A DNA stretch of 13,426 bases, from the NCBI GenBank assembly GCA_012728155.1, contig JAAYFR010000065.1, positions 1 to 13,426 of the forward strand, read 5' to 3'. Position 1 is the first letter of the stretch. Each line of letters begins with the position of its first letter. Under the pieces are notes generated by a model. That model was not told the origin of the DNA and did no database searches. It saw only the letters and a program-made list of their open reading frames with translations. Made by a program: the position numbers and the translations under genes. This DNA comes from Bacteroidales bacterium. Lineage in GTDB: Bacteria > Bacteroidota > Bacteroidia > Bacteroidales > Dysgonomonadaceae. Shown piece after piece: positions 6,645 through 13,426 of this stretch.

Positions 6645-6783
6645 CATACGATTAAAACAGATACAAGACCCAAGATTCAAGACTTTTTTTAGTGAAAAAT
6701 TAAGAATTAATTCTCCACTTCTTCATTTCTTGACCTCTTTATTTATCAGTCACATTAATTACTAATTAAAATATTTTCTAATC

Positions 6784-8121
6784 ATGAAGGTTTATAAAAC
6801 AAACGAAATTAGGAACATTGCCCTCATTGGCAATGCTGGCTCAGGTAAGACCACTCTCGCGGAAGCCATGCTTTTCGAGTGTGGTCTTATAAAACGGCGC
6901 GGTTCAATAGACGGGAAGAATACCGTAAGTGACTACTTCCCCGTAGAAAAAGAATATGGATATTCCGTTTTCTCCACTGTTTTCTCCTATGAATGGAAAG
7001 ACAAATTGATGAATTTTATCGATTGTCCCGGTTCGGATGATTTCGTAGGAGGTGTTGTTTCCGCCCTTAACGTGGCAGATATGGCATTGATGCTGATTGA
7101 TGCGGCCAACGGCGTAGAAGTGGGTACTGTCAATCAACTTCGCTATGTAGACAACTTGAATAAACCACTCATTTTCCTGATGAATCAGATGGATCATGAC
7201 AAAGCGGATTACGACAACACGTTTACAAGCCTGAAAGAACAATACGGCAACAAGGTGATACCAATTCAATATCCTACCGGTAACGGTAGCGCTTTCGACG
7301 GGATCATAGATGTATTGAAGCAAAAGCTATATAAATGGAAACCGGGTGCCACAGCCCCCGATGTGCTGGAAATTCCCGACAACGAACAGGCGAAAGCTGA
7401 TGAATATTATCAAGCATTATTGGAGGCGGCGGCCGAAAATGATGAAGAGCTGATGGAGAAATATTTCGACCAAGGTTCACTTACCGAAGATGAGATGCGC
7501 CTGGGTATCCATAAGGGGATAATTAGTCGCAGCCTCTTTCCCCTCTTCTGTGCATCGGGCGAGAAAAATATGGCAGTGCACCGCATTATGAACTTCTTGA
7601 GTATGGTGGCTCCCTCCCCACTCGATGTGCCCGCTCCCCTTAACAATGCGGGTGAAGAGGTGAAACCCGACGCATCGGCTCCCACCAGTCTCTTTTTCTT
7701 TAAAACCACAGTAGAACCTCATATTGGAGAAGTTTCCTACTTCAAGGTCATGTCGGGATCAATAAAAGAGGGTGACGATCTGGTCAATATCAACCGTGGG
7801 TCGAAAGAGCGTCTCGTACAGCTCTATACCGTGGCTGGCCAGATCCGCAACAAAGTGGAAGAGCTTCAGGCCGGCAGTATCGGTGCGGCAGTAAAATTAA
7901 AAGATGTGCGTACCGGAAATACACTCAACACAAAAGATGGTGAGAACAAATTCGACTTTATTCGCTATCCGGAACCTCGCTATCGACGCGCCATCAAGGC
8001 GGTCAACGAATCGAACTCCGAAAAGATGAGCGAAGTGCTTACCCGCATGAAAGAGGAAGATCCCACTTGGCTGGTTGAGAACTCCAAAGAGCTGAAACAG
8101 ATTATAGTCTCCGGACAATGA
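6784..8121 (+). CDS. EF-G2-like protein, N-terminal fragment (G domain, domain II, part of III)
   Basis: The 445 residues before the internal stop. The G domain has a P-loop GNAGSGKT (16-23), a G3 motif DCPGSDDF (80-87) and NQMD (134-137) in place of NKxD. Canonical EF-G and EF-Tu have a catalytic His after DxPG; here it is Ser84. The switch I RGITI motif is replaced by YGYSV (58-62). These changes fit the Bacteroides EF-G2 class, described as a translation factor acting without GTP hydrolysis. Domain II follows (HIGEVSYFKVMSGSIKEGDDL, then GSIGAAVKLKDVRTGNTL). The fragment ends inside domain III at ...EDPTWLVENSKELKQIIVSGQ. Without domains IV and V the truncated product should not support translocation. 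Start ATG 6784 gives the expected N-terminus MKVYKTNEIRNIALIG; no clear promoter is seen upstream. Confidence 0.85.
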   Translation: MKVYKTNEIRNIALIGNAGSGKTTLAEAMLFECGLIKRRGSIDGKNTVSDYFPVEKEYGYSVFSTVFSYEWKDKLMNFIDCPGSDDFVGGVVSALNVADMALMLIDAANGVEVGTVNQLRYVDNLNKPLIFLMNQMDHDKADYDNTFTSLKEQYGNKVIPIQYPTGNGSAFDGIIDVLKQKLYKWKPGATAPDVLEIPDNEQAKADEYYQALLEAAAENDEELMEKYFDQGSLTEDEMRLGIHKGIISRSLFPLFCASGEKNMAVHRIMNFLSMVAPSPLDVPAPLNNAGEEVKPDASAPTSLFFFKTTVEPHIGEVSYFKVMSGSIKEGDDLVNINRGSKERLVQLYTVAGQIRNKVEELQAGSIGAAVKLKDVRTGNTLNTKDGENKFDFIRYPEPRYRRAIKAVNESNSEKMSEVLTRMKEEDPTWLVENSKELKQIIVSGQ

Positions 8122-8940
8122 GAGTTTCACCTGAGGACATTGAAATGGCGATTGGAAAACAATGACAAGATTGAAATTGAATTTCTCGAGCCTAAAATTC
8201 CATATCGCGAAACTATCACGAAATCGGCACGCGCCGATTACCGTCACAAGAAACAGTCAGGTGGTGCCGGCCAGTTTGGGGAAGTACATCTAATTGTAGA
8301 GCCTTACTCCGAAGGGATGCCCATACCCGAAATCTATCGTTTCAACGGTCAGGAATACAAAGTACAGAATCGTGACACCCAGGAGATCAATCTGGATTGG
8401 GGTGGCAAACTGGTATTTGTCAATAGTATCGTAGGTGGCGCTATCGACGCCCGATTCCTGCCTGCCATTCTGAAAGGGATTATGGGTCGTATGGAACAGG
8501 GGCCTCTTACCGGATCGTATGCCCGCGACGTACGTGTGATCGTTTACGATGGCAAGATGCACACCGTAGATTCCAACGAGATCTCCTTCATGCTTGCCGG
8601 CCGAAATGCATTCAGCACCGCATTTAAAAATGCAGGCCCCAAAATTCTTGAGCCCATATATGATGTAACGGTTTCCGTTCCGGGCGAATTTATGGGTGAT
8701 GTGATGAGCGACCTGCAGGGACGACGCGCCATGATCATGGGAATGGAGAGTGAGAAAGGATTCGAAAAGCTGAAAGCGAAAGTGCCCCTGAAAGAGATGA
8801 GTTCCTACTCCACATCGTTGAGTTCAATCTCCGGTGGGAGGGCATCTTTCTCGATGAAATTTTCAGGTTATGAACTGGTTCCTTCCGATGTACAGGAGAA
8901 ACTATTGAAAGCCTACGAAGCTCAGGAAAAGGAAGAGTAA
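8122..8940 (+). CDS. EF-G2-like protein, C-terminal fragment (rest of domain III, IV, V)
   Basis: Continuation in the same frame after TGA 8119-8121, 272 codons to TAA. It begins EFHLRTLKWRLENN (end of domain III), then domain IV with QSGGAGQFGEVH (491-502, full-length numbering) and GSYARDVRVIVYDG. Domain V starts near EPIYDVTVSVP (623 on), with GDVMSDLQGRRAMIMGMESE, VPLKEMSSYSTSLSSISGGRASF and YELVPSDVQ. Domain IV reaches into the ribosomal A site during translocation, and domain V contacts the GTPase-associated centre. No ATG stands near the front: the first usable start is TTG at 8140, and the ATG overlapping the stop (ATGA, 8118) is in another frame and stops after 15 codons. Independent expression is unlikely. 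A strong terminator lies 22 bases downstream. Confidence 0.8.
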   Translation, partial: EFHLRTLKWRLENNDKIEIEFLEPKIPYRETITKSARADYRHKKQSGGAGQFGEVHLIVEPYSEGMPIPEIYRFNGQEYKVQNRDTQEINLDWGGKLVFVNSIVGGAIDARFLPAILKGIMGRMEQGPLTGSYARDVRVIVYDGKMHTVDSNEISFMLAGRNAFSTAFKNAGPKILEPIYDVTVSVPGEFMGDVMSDLQGRRAMIMGMESEKGFEKLKAKVPLKEMSSYSTSLSSISGGRASFSMKFSGYELVPSDVQEKLLKAYEAQEKEE

Positions 8941-8962
8941 TATTTTACTTCCACTATATATA

Positions 8963-9005
8963 AGGATCAAGGGCGGCCAGCTGGGTCGCCCTTGATCTTA
9001 TTTTT
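8963..9005 (+). terminator. Strong intrinsic terminator between convergent genes
   Basis: GATCAAGGGCG (8965-8975) pairs perfectly with CGCCCTTGATC (8987-8997), extendable by a G-T and an A-T pair. The loop is 11 nt, and TTATTTTT follows. It lies between the EF-G2 locus (+) and icd (-). The T-run is on the + side, so it mainly serves the EF-G2 gene; the stem could also slow transcription from icd. Confidence 0.85.
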
Positions 9006-9041
9006 AGTCGTCCAATCGTTACATTGTTGCATTGTTGCATC

Positions 9042-10268
9042 TCAAACTTTCCACTTTCTTTCAAGATTCCGCTTCAGCGCCTGCAGGAACTCCTGCGTGG
9101 TGAGATATGTGCTGCGTGCAGCATCGTTTCCATGCACCAAAAGTGCCAGATCTTTGGTCATCTCTCCTCCTTCCACGGTCTCGACACAAACCTGTTCCAA
9201 TTTCTCACAGAACTCTATCAGTGGCTGATTGCCATCGAGGTGCCCTCTGTGCATCAATCCCCGTGTCCATGCAAAAATGGAGGCAATGGGATTGGTACTG
9301 GTCTCTTTTCCCTGCTGATGCTGGCGATAATGGCGAGTTACCGTACCGTGTGCCGCTTCGGCTTCCACCGTCTTTCCATCGGGAGTAACCAATACCGAGG
9401 ACATCATTCCCAACGAGCCAAAACCCTGCGCTACCGTATCCGACTGCACATCACCGTCGTAGTTCTTACAAGCCCACACAAATCCGCCACTCCATTTCAT
9501 CGCCGAAGCGACCATATCATCAATCAGCCGGTGCTCATAAGTAATCCCGGTTTTCTCAAATTCGGCTTTGAATTCACGCTCATACACCTCCTGGAAGATA
9601 TCCTTGAAACGTCCGTCATAAGCCTTCAGAATAGTATTTTTGGTAGACATATAAAGTGGATACTTTTTCGACAGCGCCATCTGGAAAGAGGAGCGGGCAA
9701 ATCCATAAATCGACTCGTCGGTATTATACATCGCCATTGCCACACCATCACCTTTAAAATCATACACTTCCCAACTCTGAGTTTCTCCCTCTTCATTGGT
9801 AAACGAAAGGCGAAGCGTTCCTTTCCCCTTAATCACCTTATCGGTAGCACGGTACTGGTCGCCAAAGGCATGACGACCGATGATGATAGGCTCACTCCAT
9901 CCCTGTACGTAACGGGGGATATTGCTACAGATGATCGGCTCTCGGAAAACGGTGCCACCCACAATATTACGGATGGTTCCATTGGGCGATTTCCACATTT
10001 GTTTCAGTCCGAATTCCGCCACACGTGCCTCATCGGGTGTGATGGTTGCACACTTGATCCCTACGTTATATTTTTTTATAGCTTCGGCCGCTTCAGTTGT
10101 AACTTGGTCGTCAGTCGCATCACGATGCTCAATACTGAGATCATAATACTTGATATCCAGGTCGAGATAAGGCAAGATCAACTGTTCTTTAATAAATGCC
10201 CAGATGATACGGGTCATTTCGTCGCCATCCAGTTCAACAATCGGATTGTTTACTTTTATTTTTTGCAT
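9042..10268 (-). CDS. icd: NADP-dependent isocitrate dehydrogenase, eukaryote-like (IDH1-type) subfamily
   Basis: Oxidative decarboxylation of isocitrate to 2-oxoglutarate with NADP, a cytoplasmic homodimer. It has 408 residues, close to human IDH1 and collinear with it at the active site: KSPNGTIRN with S94, R109 in GGTVFRE, and R132 in GRHAFGDQYR. The NADP-site block EAAHGTVTRHYR with Arg-His after the Thr points to NADP rather than NAD. The start MQKIKVNNPIVELDGDEMTRI fits the family exactly. It is the last of three co-directional genes (acn, gltA, icd), 85 bp after gltA. I found no clear promoter in that gap, so it is probably co-transcribed with gltA. It stops with TGA. Its product supplies 2-oxoglutarate for glutamate synthesis and transamination and is a source of NADPH. 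Confidence 0.95.
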   Translation of the reverse strand: MQKIKVNNPIVELDGDEMTRIIWAFIKEQLILPYLDLDIKYYDLSIEHRDATDDQVTTEAAEAIKKYNVGIKCATITPDEARVAEFGLKQMWKSPNGTIRNIVGGTVFREPIICSNIPRYVQGWSEPIIIGRHAFGDQYRATDKVIKGKGTLRLSFTNEEGETQSWEVYDFKGDGVAMAMYNTDESIYGFARSSFQMALSKKYPLYMSTKNTILKAYDGRFKDIFQEVYEREFKAEFEKTGITYEHRLIDDMVASAMKWSGGFVWACKNYDGDVQSDTVAQGFGSLGMMSSVLVTPDGKTVEAEAAHGTVTRHYRQHQQGKETSTNPIASIFAWTRGLMHRGHLDGNQPLIEFCEKLEQVCVETVEGGEMTKDLALLVHGNDAARSTYLTTQEFLQALKRNLERKWKV

Positions 10269-10353
10269 TTGAAGAGATTATATTGATATAGGAAAAAGAG
10301 TGATAAAAATCATATATACAAGATCTGATTCGATATAGAGTTTACTCATTGAT

Positions 10354-11709
10354 TTATCTATCTTTGATTGGAATAAAAGATTGTTTTTCACGCACATTCT
10401 TATATGCCGGACGAATTATGCGTTTACTGCCAAAGTTCATCTCCTCGATCCGGTGAGCCGACCAGCCTACGATACGCGCCATTGCAAAGAGCGGTGTGAA
10501 TACCTCCGGCGGTAATCCGATCGCATCATACACAAATCCTGAATAAAAATCGACATTGATACAGGTCCTGGTTTTGGCTGAACTTTTTTTAAGAGCAAGA
10601 AATACTTCCACTGCCCGTTCTTCTATCAACTCCATAAAGTTAAATTCCTCTTCTCGTCCCTTTTCCTTAGCTAAATCACGCGCCATCTCTTTCAACAAAA
10701 TGGCACGCGGATCGCTGATTGTATATACTGCATGACCGATCCCATAAATAAGACCTGTGCGATCGTACGCCTCTTTTCTCAGTATCTTTGTCACATAATC
10801 ATCCACTTGCTGCTGGTTTGTCCAATCTCTCACATGCTGTTTCATATCAGTCAGCATCCCCTGCACCTTGATATTAGCCCCCCCATGAAGAGGTCCTTTC
10901 AATGAACCAATACCTGCAGCAATAGCAGAGTAGGTATCTGTTTCTGTCGAGCTGGTGACACGCACCGAGAAAGTAGAATTATTTCCTCCACCGTGCTCGG
11001 CATGAAGTATTAACGCCAGATCGAGAATTTTCACATCAAGTTCTGTGTAATTGCCACGCCCTTTCATCATAAATAAAAAGTTCTCGGCTACGGAACGGTT
11101 TTCATAGGGATGCCTGATATGCAGTGAGCGCCCCATCTGATTATGTCGCAATACCTGATAGGCATAAGCTATAACAGTAGGAAATTTGGCAATCAGGTTC
11201 AATGATTGACTTATAAGATTTTCAGGCGAGATATCATCCGGATTTTCATCATAGTTATACAGTTCCAGTACACTTCTTGCCAAGATATTCATTATATTTC
11301 CGCCCTTCAACGACATGATATTCATTGTTGCCCGATGATTCAGTGGCATTGTATGGGCAATCAGTTTCTCCACAGATTTAAGTTCATCTCGATTGGGAAG
11401 GTGTCCCGATAAAAGTAGGAAAATGGTCTCTTCAAATCCCAGACGATTTTCTTGCTGGATGCCCTTAACCAGTTCTTCCACATCTAATCCGCGATAGAAT
11501 AACTTACCGGGTACAGGTTTCAACCTGCCATCTGGTTGACGTTCATAGCCCACTACATCTCCTACCCGGGTAAGTCCGGCAAGCACACCCGAATGGTCCT
11601 CATTTCGAAGGCCACGCTTCACACCCATCTTGGTAAAAAGTTCCTTGTCGATATTGCTTGTAAATGCAACGGAATCCGACAATATTTTTCTCAAATGTTC
11701 ATTATCCAT
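10354..11709 (-). CDS. gltA: Citrate synthase
   Basis: Condenses oxaloacetate and acetyl-CoA to citrate and CoA in the cytoplasm, the entry to the oxidative TCA arm. It has 451 residues, slightly longer than the common 430. Catalytic residues are visible: H275 in PLHGGAN, H326 in GIGHAVYT and D387 in INVDFYSG; HAEHGGGNNSTF (236-247) and GWSAHRIEE (415-423) are further signatures. An N-terminal extension of about 45 residues precedes the GVLAGLTRVGDVVGY segment. It stands between acn and icd, forming the route to 2-oxoglutarate. A good sigma-ABfr-like promoter lies about 75-100 bp upstream. A 2-methylcitrate synthase activity cannot be excluded by sequence, but the acn/icd neighbours favour citrate synthase. 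Confidence 0.95.
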   Translation of the reverse strand: MDNEHLRKILSDSVAFTSNIDKELFTKMGVKRGLRNEDHSGVLAGLTRVGDVVGYERQPDGRLKPVPGKLFYRGLDVEELVKGIQQENRLGFEETIFLLLSGHLPNRDELKSVEKLIAHTMPLNHRATMNIMSLKGGNIMNILARSVLELYNYDENPDDISPENLISQSLNLIAKFPTVIAYAYQVLRHNQMGRSLHIRHPYENRSVAENFLFMMKGRGNYTELDVKILDLALILHAEHGGGNNSTFSVRVTSSTETDTYSAIAAGIGSLKGPLHGGANIKVQGMLTDMKQHVRDWTNQQQVDDYVTKILRKEAYDRTGLIYGIGHAVYTISDPRAILLKEMARDLAKEKGREEEFNFMELIEERAVEVFLALKKSSAKTRTCINVDFYSGFVYDAIGLPPEVFTPLFAMARIVGWSAHRIEEMNFGSKRIIRPAYKNVREKQSFIPIKDR

Positions 11710-11782
11710 ATTGATGTATTTTATTTCTCTGTTTGGCCCAAGAACAGCTCCGCTTTAACACATTTTCCCCCTGTTTTGTTTA

Positions 11783-11811
11783 CAAAGGTAAGCAATTTTA
11801 TAGTTTTTCAA
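11783..11811 (-). promoter_or_regulatory. Probable Bacteroidetes-type promoter for gltA-icd
   Basis: On the minus strand: TTG (11811-11809), 18 bp, then TACCTTTG (11790-11783), an exact TAnnTTTG -7 element. Transcription would begin near 11776, with a leader of about 65 nt before the gltA ATG at 11709. Spacing is slightly shorter than the common 19-21 bp and only three bases of the -33 element match, so it is likely but not certain. Confidence 0.55.
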
Positions 11812-11914
11812 TCATTTTGCGAGAACGTATCGACTATTACATCCTTGATAAAAACTTTTCCTGATTCAATATTTTTCCAAGTTATATATGGCATAAATTC
11901 TTAAAATCATCAAA

Positions 11915-13426
11915 TCAATTATTCATCGCGTTGAGTGCACTTCCGGCTTTAAACCACTCAATTTGCTGTTCGTTATAGGTATGCGCCGCTTCAAAACTAT
12001 CTTTTGTGCCATCGGCATGTAGCAGCTCCACCGTCAGATTTCTGCCCGGAGCAAACTCTTTTAATCCTGTCACACTGATCTTGTCCCTTTCTTGGATTTT
12101 AGCATAATCTTCTTTGTTACTAAAGGTCAAAGCCAACATTCCCTGTTTCTTCAGATTGGTCTCATGGATTCGGGCAAACGACTTCACCAATATCACTTTC
12201 ACATTAAGATGACGAGGTTCCATCGCAGCATGTTCACGGCTCGATCCCTCTCCATAATTTTCTTCGGCCACAACTACCGATCCAACTCCTTCTGCTTTGA
12301 ACTTGCGAGCCAAAGCCGGCAGGGGAGAATATCCCATAGTAACAGGATCGAGCACCGAGTTGGTCGTATCATTAAATGCATTCACCGCTCCGATCAGCAT
12401 GTTGTCGGAAATATTGTCGAGATGTCCCCGAAAACGAAGCCATGGACCTGCCATCGAAATATGGTCAGTAGTACATTTCCCTTTTACTTTGATCAACAGA
12501 GATAATTCTATAAAATCCTCTCCGTTCCAAGGGCGGAAAGGTTCCAGTTTTTGCAGCCGGTTCGAATTGGGGTCGATGGAAATCTGCACATCCCTGCCAT
12601 CTTCCAACGGCGCCAGATAGCCTGCATCTTCCACATCATAGCCTTTGGGTGGCATCTCAAAACCGACCGGTTCTGCCAGTTTCACCCACTCTCCCCTTTC
12701 ATTCTGAAGCGTATCGGTCAGCGGATTAAAGCAAAGATCACCGGCGATGGTCAGTGCCGCCACCAATTCGGGAGAAGTTACAAACGCATGGGTATTGGGA
12801 TTACCGTCATTTCGTTTCGCGAAATTACGGTTAAACGAAGTGACGATGGAGTTGGGGCGGTCTTTCACCTCATCATCGCGTTTCCACTGACCAATACAGG
12901 GACCACAAGCATTGGCAATAATAGTGGCACCTGCCTCCTCAAACACTCCTAAAATTCCATCGCGTTCAGCAGTATAACGAACCAGTTCCGAACCGGGATT
13001 GATCAGAAATTGTGCTCTGACAGGCACATGCGCATTGCGTGCCTGCTTCACAATAGAAACCGCACGGGTAAGATCTTCATAAGACGAATTGGTACATGAA
13101 CCTATCAAACCAACCTCCATTTTTCGGGGGTAGTTATTCTCTTTTACCGCCTTAGCAAATTCAGAAATAGTGTATGCCGCATCCGGTGTAAATGGTCCAT
13201 TGATATGGGGTTCAAGTGTTGAAAGATCTATTTCGATCAACTGGTCATAATATTTTTCAGGGTGGGCAACCACCTCCGGATCGGGTTGGAGGTATTCCAT
13301 GATTCTACGGGCTTCGTCGGCCACCTCTTTTCGTCCGGTAGCTTCCAGATAAACGGCCGATTTTTCATCGAATGGAAAAATAGAAGTTGTAGCCCCCACC
13401 TCGGCTCCCATATTACAGATTGTCCC
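11915..13426 (-). CDS. acnA: Aconitate hydratase, C-terminal two-thirds (mitochondrial-type)
   Basis: Citrate-isocitrate isomerase with a 4Fe-4S cluster. The gene runs off the window at 13426: the frame is open through GTICN before the Met at 13411, so that ATG is not the start. About 503 residues are visible. All three cluster cysteines are present: one in GLIGSCTNSS and two in ANACGPCIGQW, with spacings 63 and 3 as in mitochondrial aconitase. The C-terminal swivel domain holds ENYGEGSSREHAAMEPRHL and KSFARIHETNLKKQGML, with the substrate-binding Ser/Arg. This is the monomeric mitochondrial-type enzyme common in Bacteroidales, about 750 residues in full. It is first in the acn-gltA-icd order. 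A 205-bp gap with a promoter separates it from gltA; I see no strong terminator after it. Confidence 0.94.
   Translation of the reverse strand, partial: GTICNMGAEVGATTSIFPFDEKSAVYLEATGRKEVADEARRIMEYLQPDPEVVAHPEKYYDQLIEIDLSTLEPHINGPFTPDAAYTISEFAKAVKENNYPRKMEVGLIGSCTNSSYEDLTRAVSIVKQARNAHVPVRAQFLINPGSELVRYTAERDGILGVFEEAGATIIANACGPCIGQWKRDDEVKDRPNSIVTSFNRNFAKRNDGNPNTHAFVTSPELVAALTIAGDLCFNPLTDTLQNERGEWVKLAEPVGFEMPPKGYDVEDAGYLAPLEDGRDVQISIDPNSNRLQKLEPFRPWNGEDFIELSLLIKVKGKCTTDHISMAGPWLRFRGHLDNISDNMLIGAVNAFNDTTNSVLDPVTMGYSPLPALARKFKAEGVGSVVVAEENYGEGSSREHAAMEPRHLNVKVILVKSFARIHETNLKKQGMLALTFSNKEDYAKIQERDKISVTGLKEFAPGRNLTVELLHADGTKDSFEAAHTYNEQQIEWFKAGSALNAMNN

Larger units (their letters stand above)
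6303..6783. other. 481-bp intergenic region without a convincing gene
   Basis: Between the aminotransferase and the EF-G2 gene. It holds a weak hairpin (6334-6347), a perfect 16-bp palindrome TATGTTATATAACATA (6530-6545), a small hairpin GCTAT-TTTGG-ATAGC (about 6590-6604), a strong intrinsic terminator (6607-6644) and a 12-bp palindrome AGAATTAATTCT (6703-6714). I found no clear TAnnTTTG promoter on the + strand. A 69-codon reading frame at 6483-6692 is not credible because it reads through the terminator stem. The region could encode a small RNA ending at 6644, or be the long trailer of the upstream cluster plus the leader of the EF-G2 gene. Confidence 0.6.
6784..8940 (+). pseudogene. EF-G paralogue (EF-G2 type) interrupted by one in-frame TGA
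   Basis: The whole locus reads as one 718-residue EF-G-like protein, normal family length, if codon 446 (TGA, 8119-8121) is read as an amino acid. Both sides are in the same frame, so this is a nonsense change and not a frameshift. The flanking residues ...IIVSGQ / EFHLRTLKWRLENN match the conserved GQGEFHL motif in which the missing residue is Gly; GGA to TGA is one substitution. The rest shows no decay. Possible explanations are a recent null mutation, a base-call or assembly error, or readthrough; the sequence alone cannot decide. TGA ends pnp, iorA and icd normally here, which argues against a changed genetic code. Confidence 0.8.

Noticed and set aside
6483..6692. 69-codon hydrophobic reading frame before the EF-G2 gene
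   Set aside because: It reads through the perfect terminator hairpin and its T-run, and its hydrophobicity reflects T-rich DNA. It has no recognisable domain.
6715..6783. Possible promoter directly upstream of the EF-G2 gene
   Set aside because: TTGACC-like and TA-rich stretches are present, but no TAnnTTTG element lies at an acceptable spacing.
8119..8121. Selenocysteine or reassigned TGA as explanation for the internal stop
   Set aside because: The family residue is Gly, not Cys. No SECIS-like hairpin is evident just downstream. TGA acts as a normal stop for pnp, iorA and icd in this window.
9024..10286. Long + strand reading frame of 420 codons
   Set aside because: It is the antisense shadow of icd. 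The minus-strand protein is a complete isocitrate dehydrogenase, while the + strand product has no family features.
12092..12952. Overlapping + strand reading frames opposite aconitase
   Set aside because: They are antisense shadows of acnA, whose cluster cysteines and swivel motifs are on the minus strand.

Overview
The window looks like chromosomal DNA of an anaerobic member of the Bacteroidales, probably close to the Dysgonomonadaceae/Porphyromonadaceae (Proteiniphilum- or Petrimonas-like). The proteins read like Bacteroidales orthologues: PNPase with the Bacteroidales S1 tail, a short IorA, an EF-G2-type elongation factor paralogue, and an IDH1-like NADP isocitrate dehydrogenase. Two intergenic regions carry good matches to the Bacteroidetes sigma-ABfr promoter (TTG/TTTG, about 18-20 bp, TAnnTTTG). 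The genus is inference.

Layout. 1-385 (+): 3' end of pnp, followed by two small terminator-like hairpins. 386-778: non-coding, with two perfect 55-bp direct repeats; the second carries a consensus promoter firing towards iorA. 779-6302 (+): five co-directional genes, iorA, iorB, a phenylacetate-CoA-ligase-type enzyme (paaK-like), a double-ACT-domain protein and a class I/II aminotransferase. Together they form an aromatic amino acid / arylacetate module: aminotransferase (aromatic amino acid <-> arylpyruvate), IorAB (arylpyruvate <-> arylacetyl-CoA + CO2 + reduced carrier), CoA ligase (arylacetyl-CoA <-> arylacetate), and the ACT protein as a likely amino-acid sensor. The sequence does not fix the direction of flux. 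6303-6783: non-coding, AT-rich, with a 16-bp palindrome and one strong intrinsic terminator.

6784-8940 (+): an EF-G-like GTPase-fold paralogue (EF-G2 type) interrupted in frame by one TGA at 8119-8121, exactly where the family has the second Gly of its GQGEFHL motif. Coding quality is intact on both sides, in the same frame. A terminator at 8963-9005 lies between this gene and the convergent block. 9042-13426 (-): aconitase (5' end outside the window), citrate synthase and isocitrate dehydrogenase in transcriptional order acn-gltA-icd, the oxidative arm from oxaloacetate/acetyl-CoA to 2-oxoglutarate. A sigma-ABfr-like promoter precedes gltA.

I see no tRNA, rRNA, CRISPR array, transposase, integrase or phage gene. 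Most of the window is ordinary metabolism. The observations most worth a second look are the in-frame stop in the EF-G2 gene, the lost catalytic His in its G domain, and the duplicated promoter-bearing repeat before iorA.
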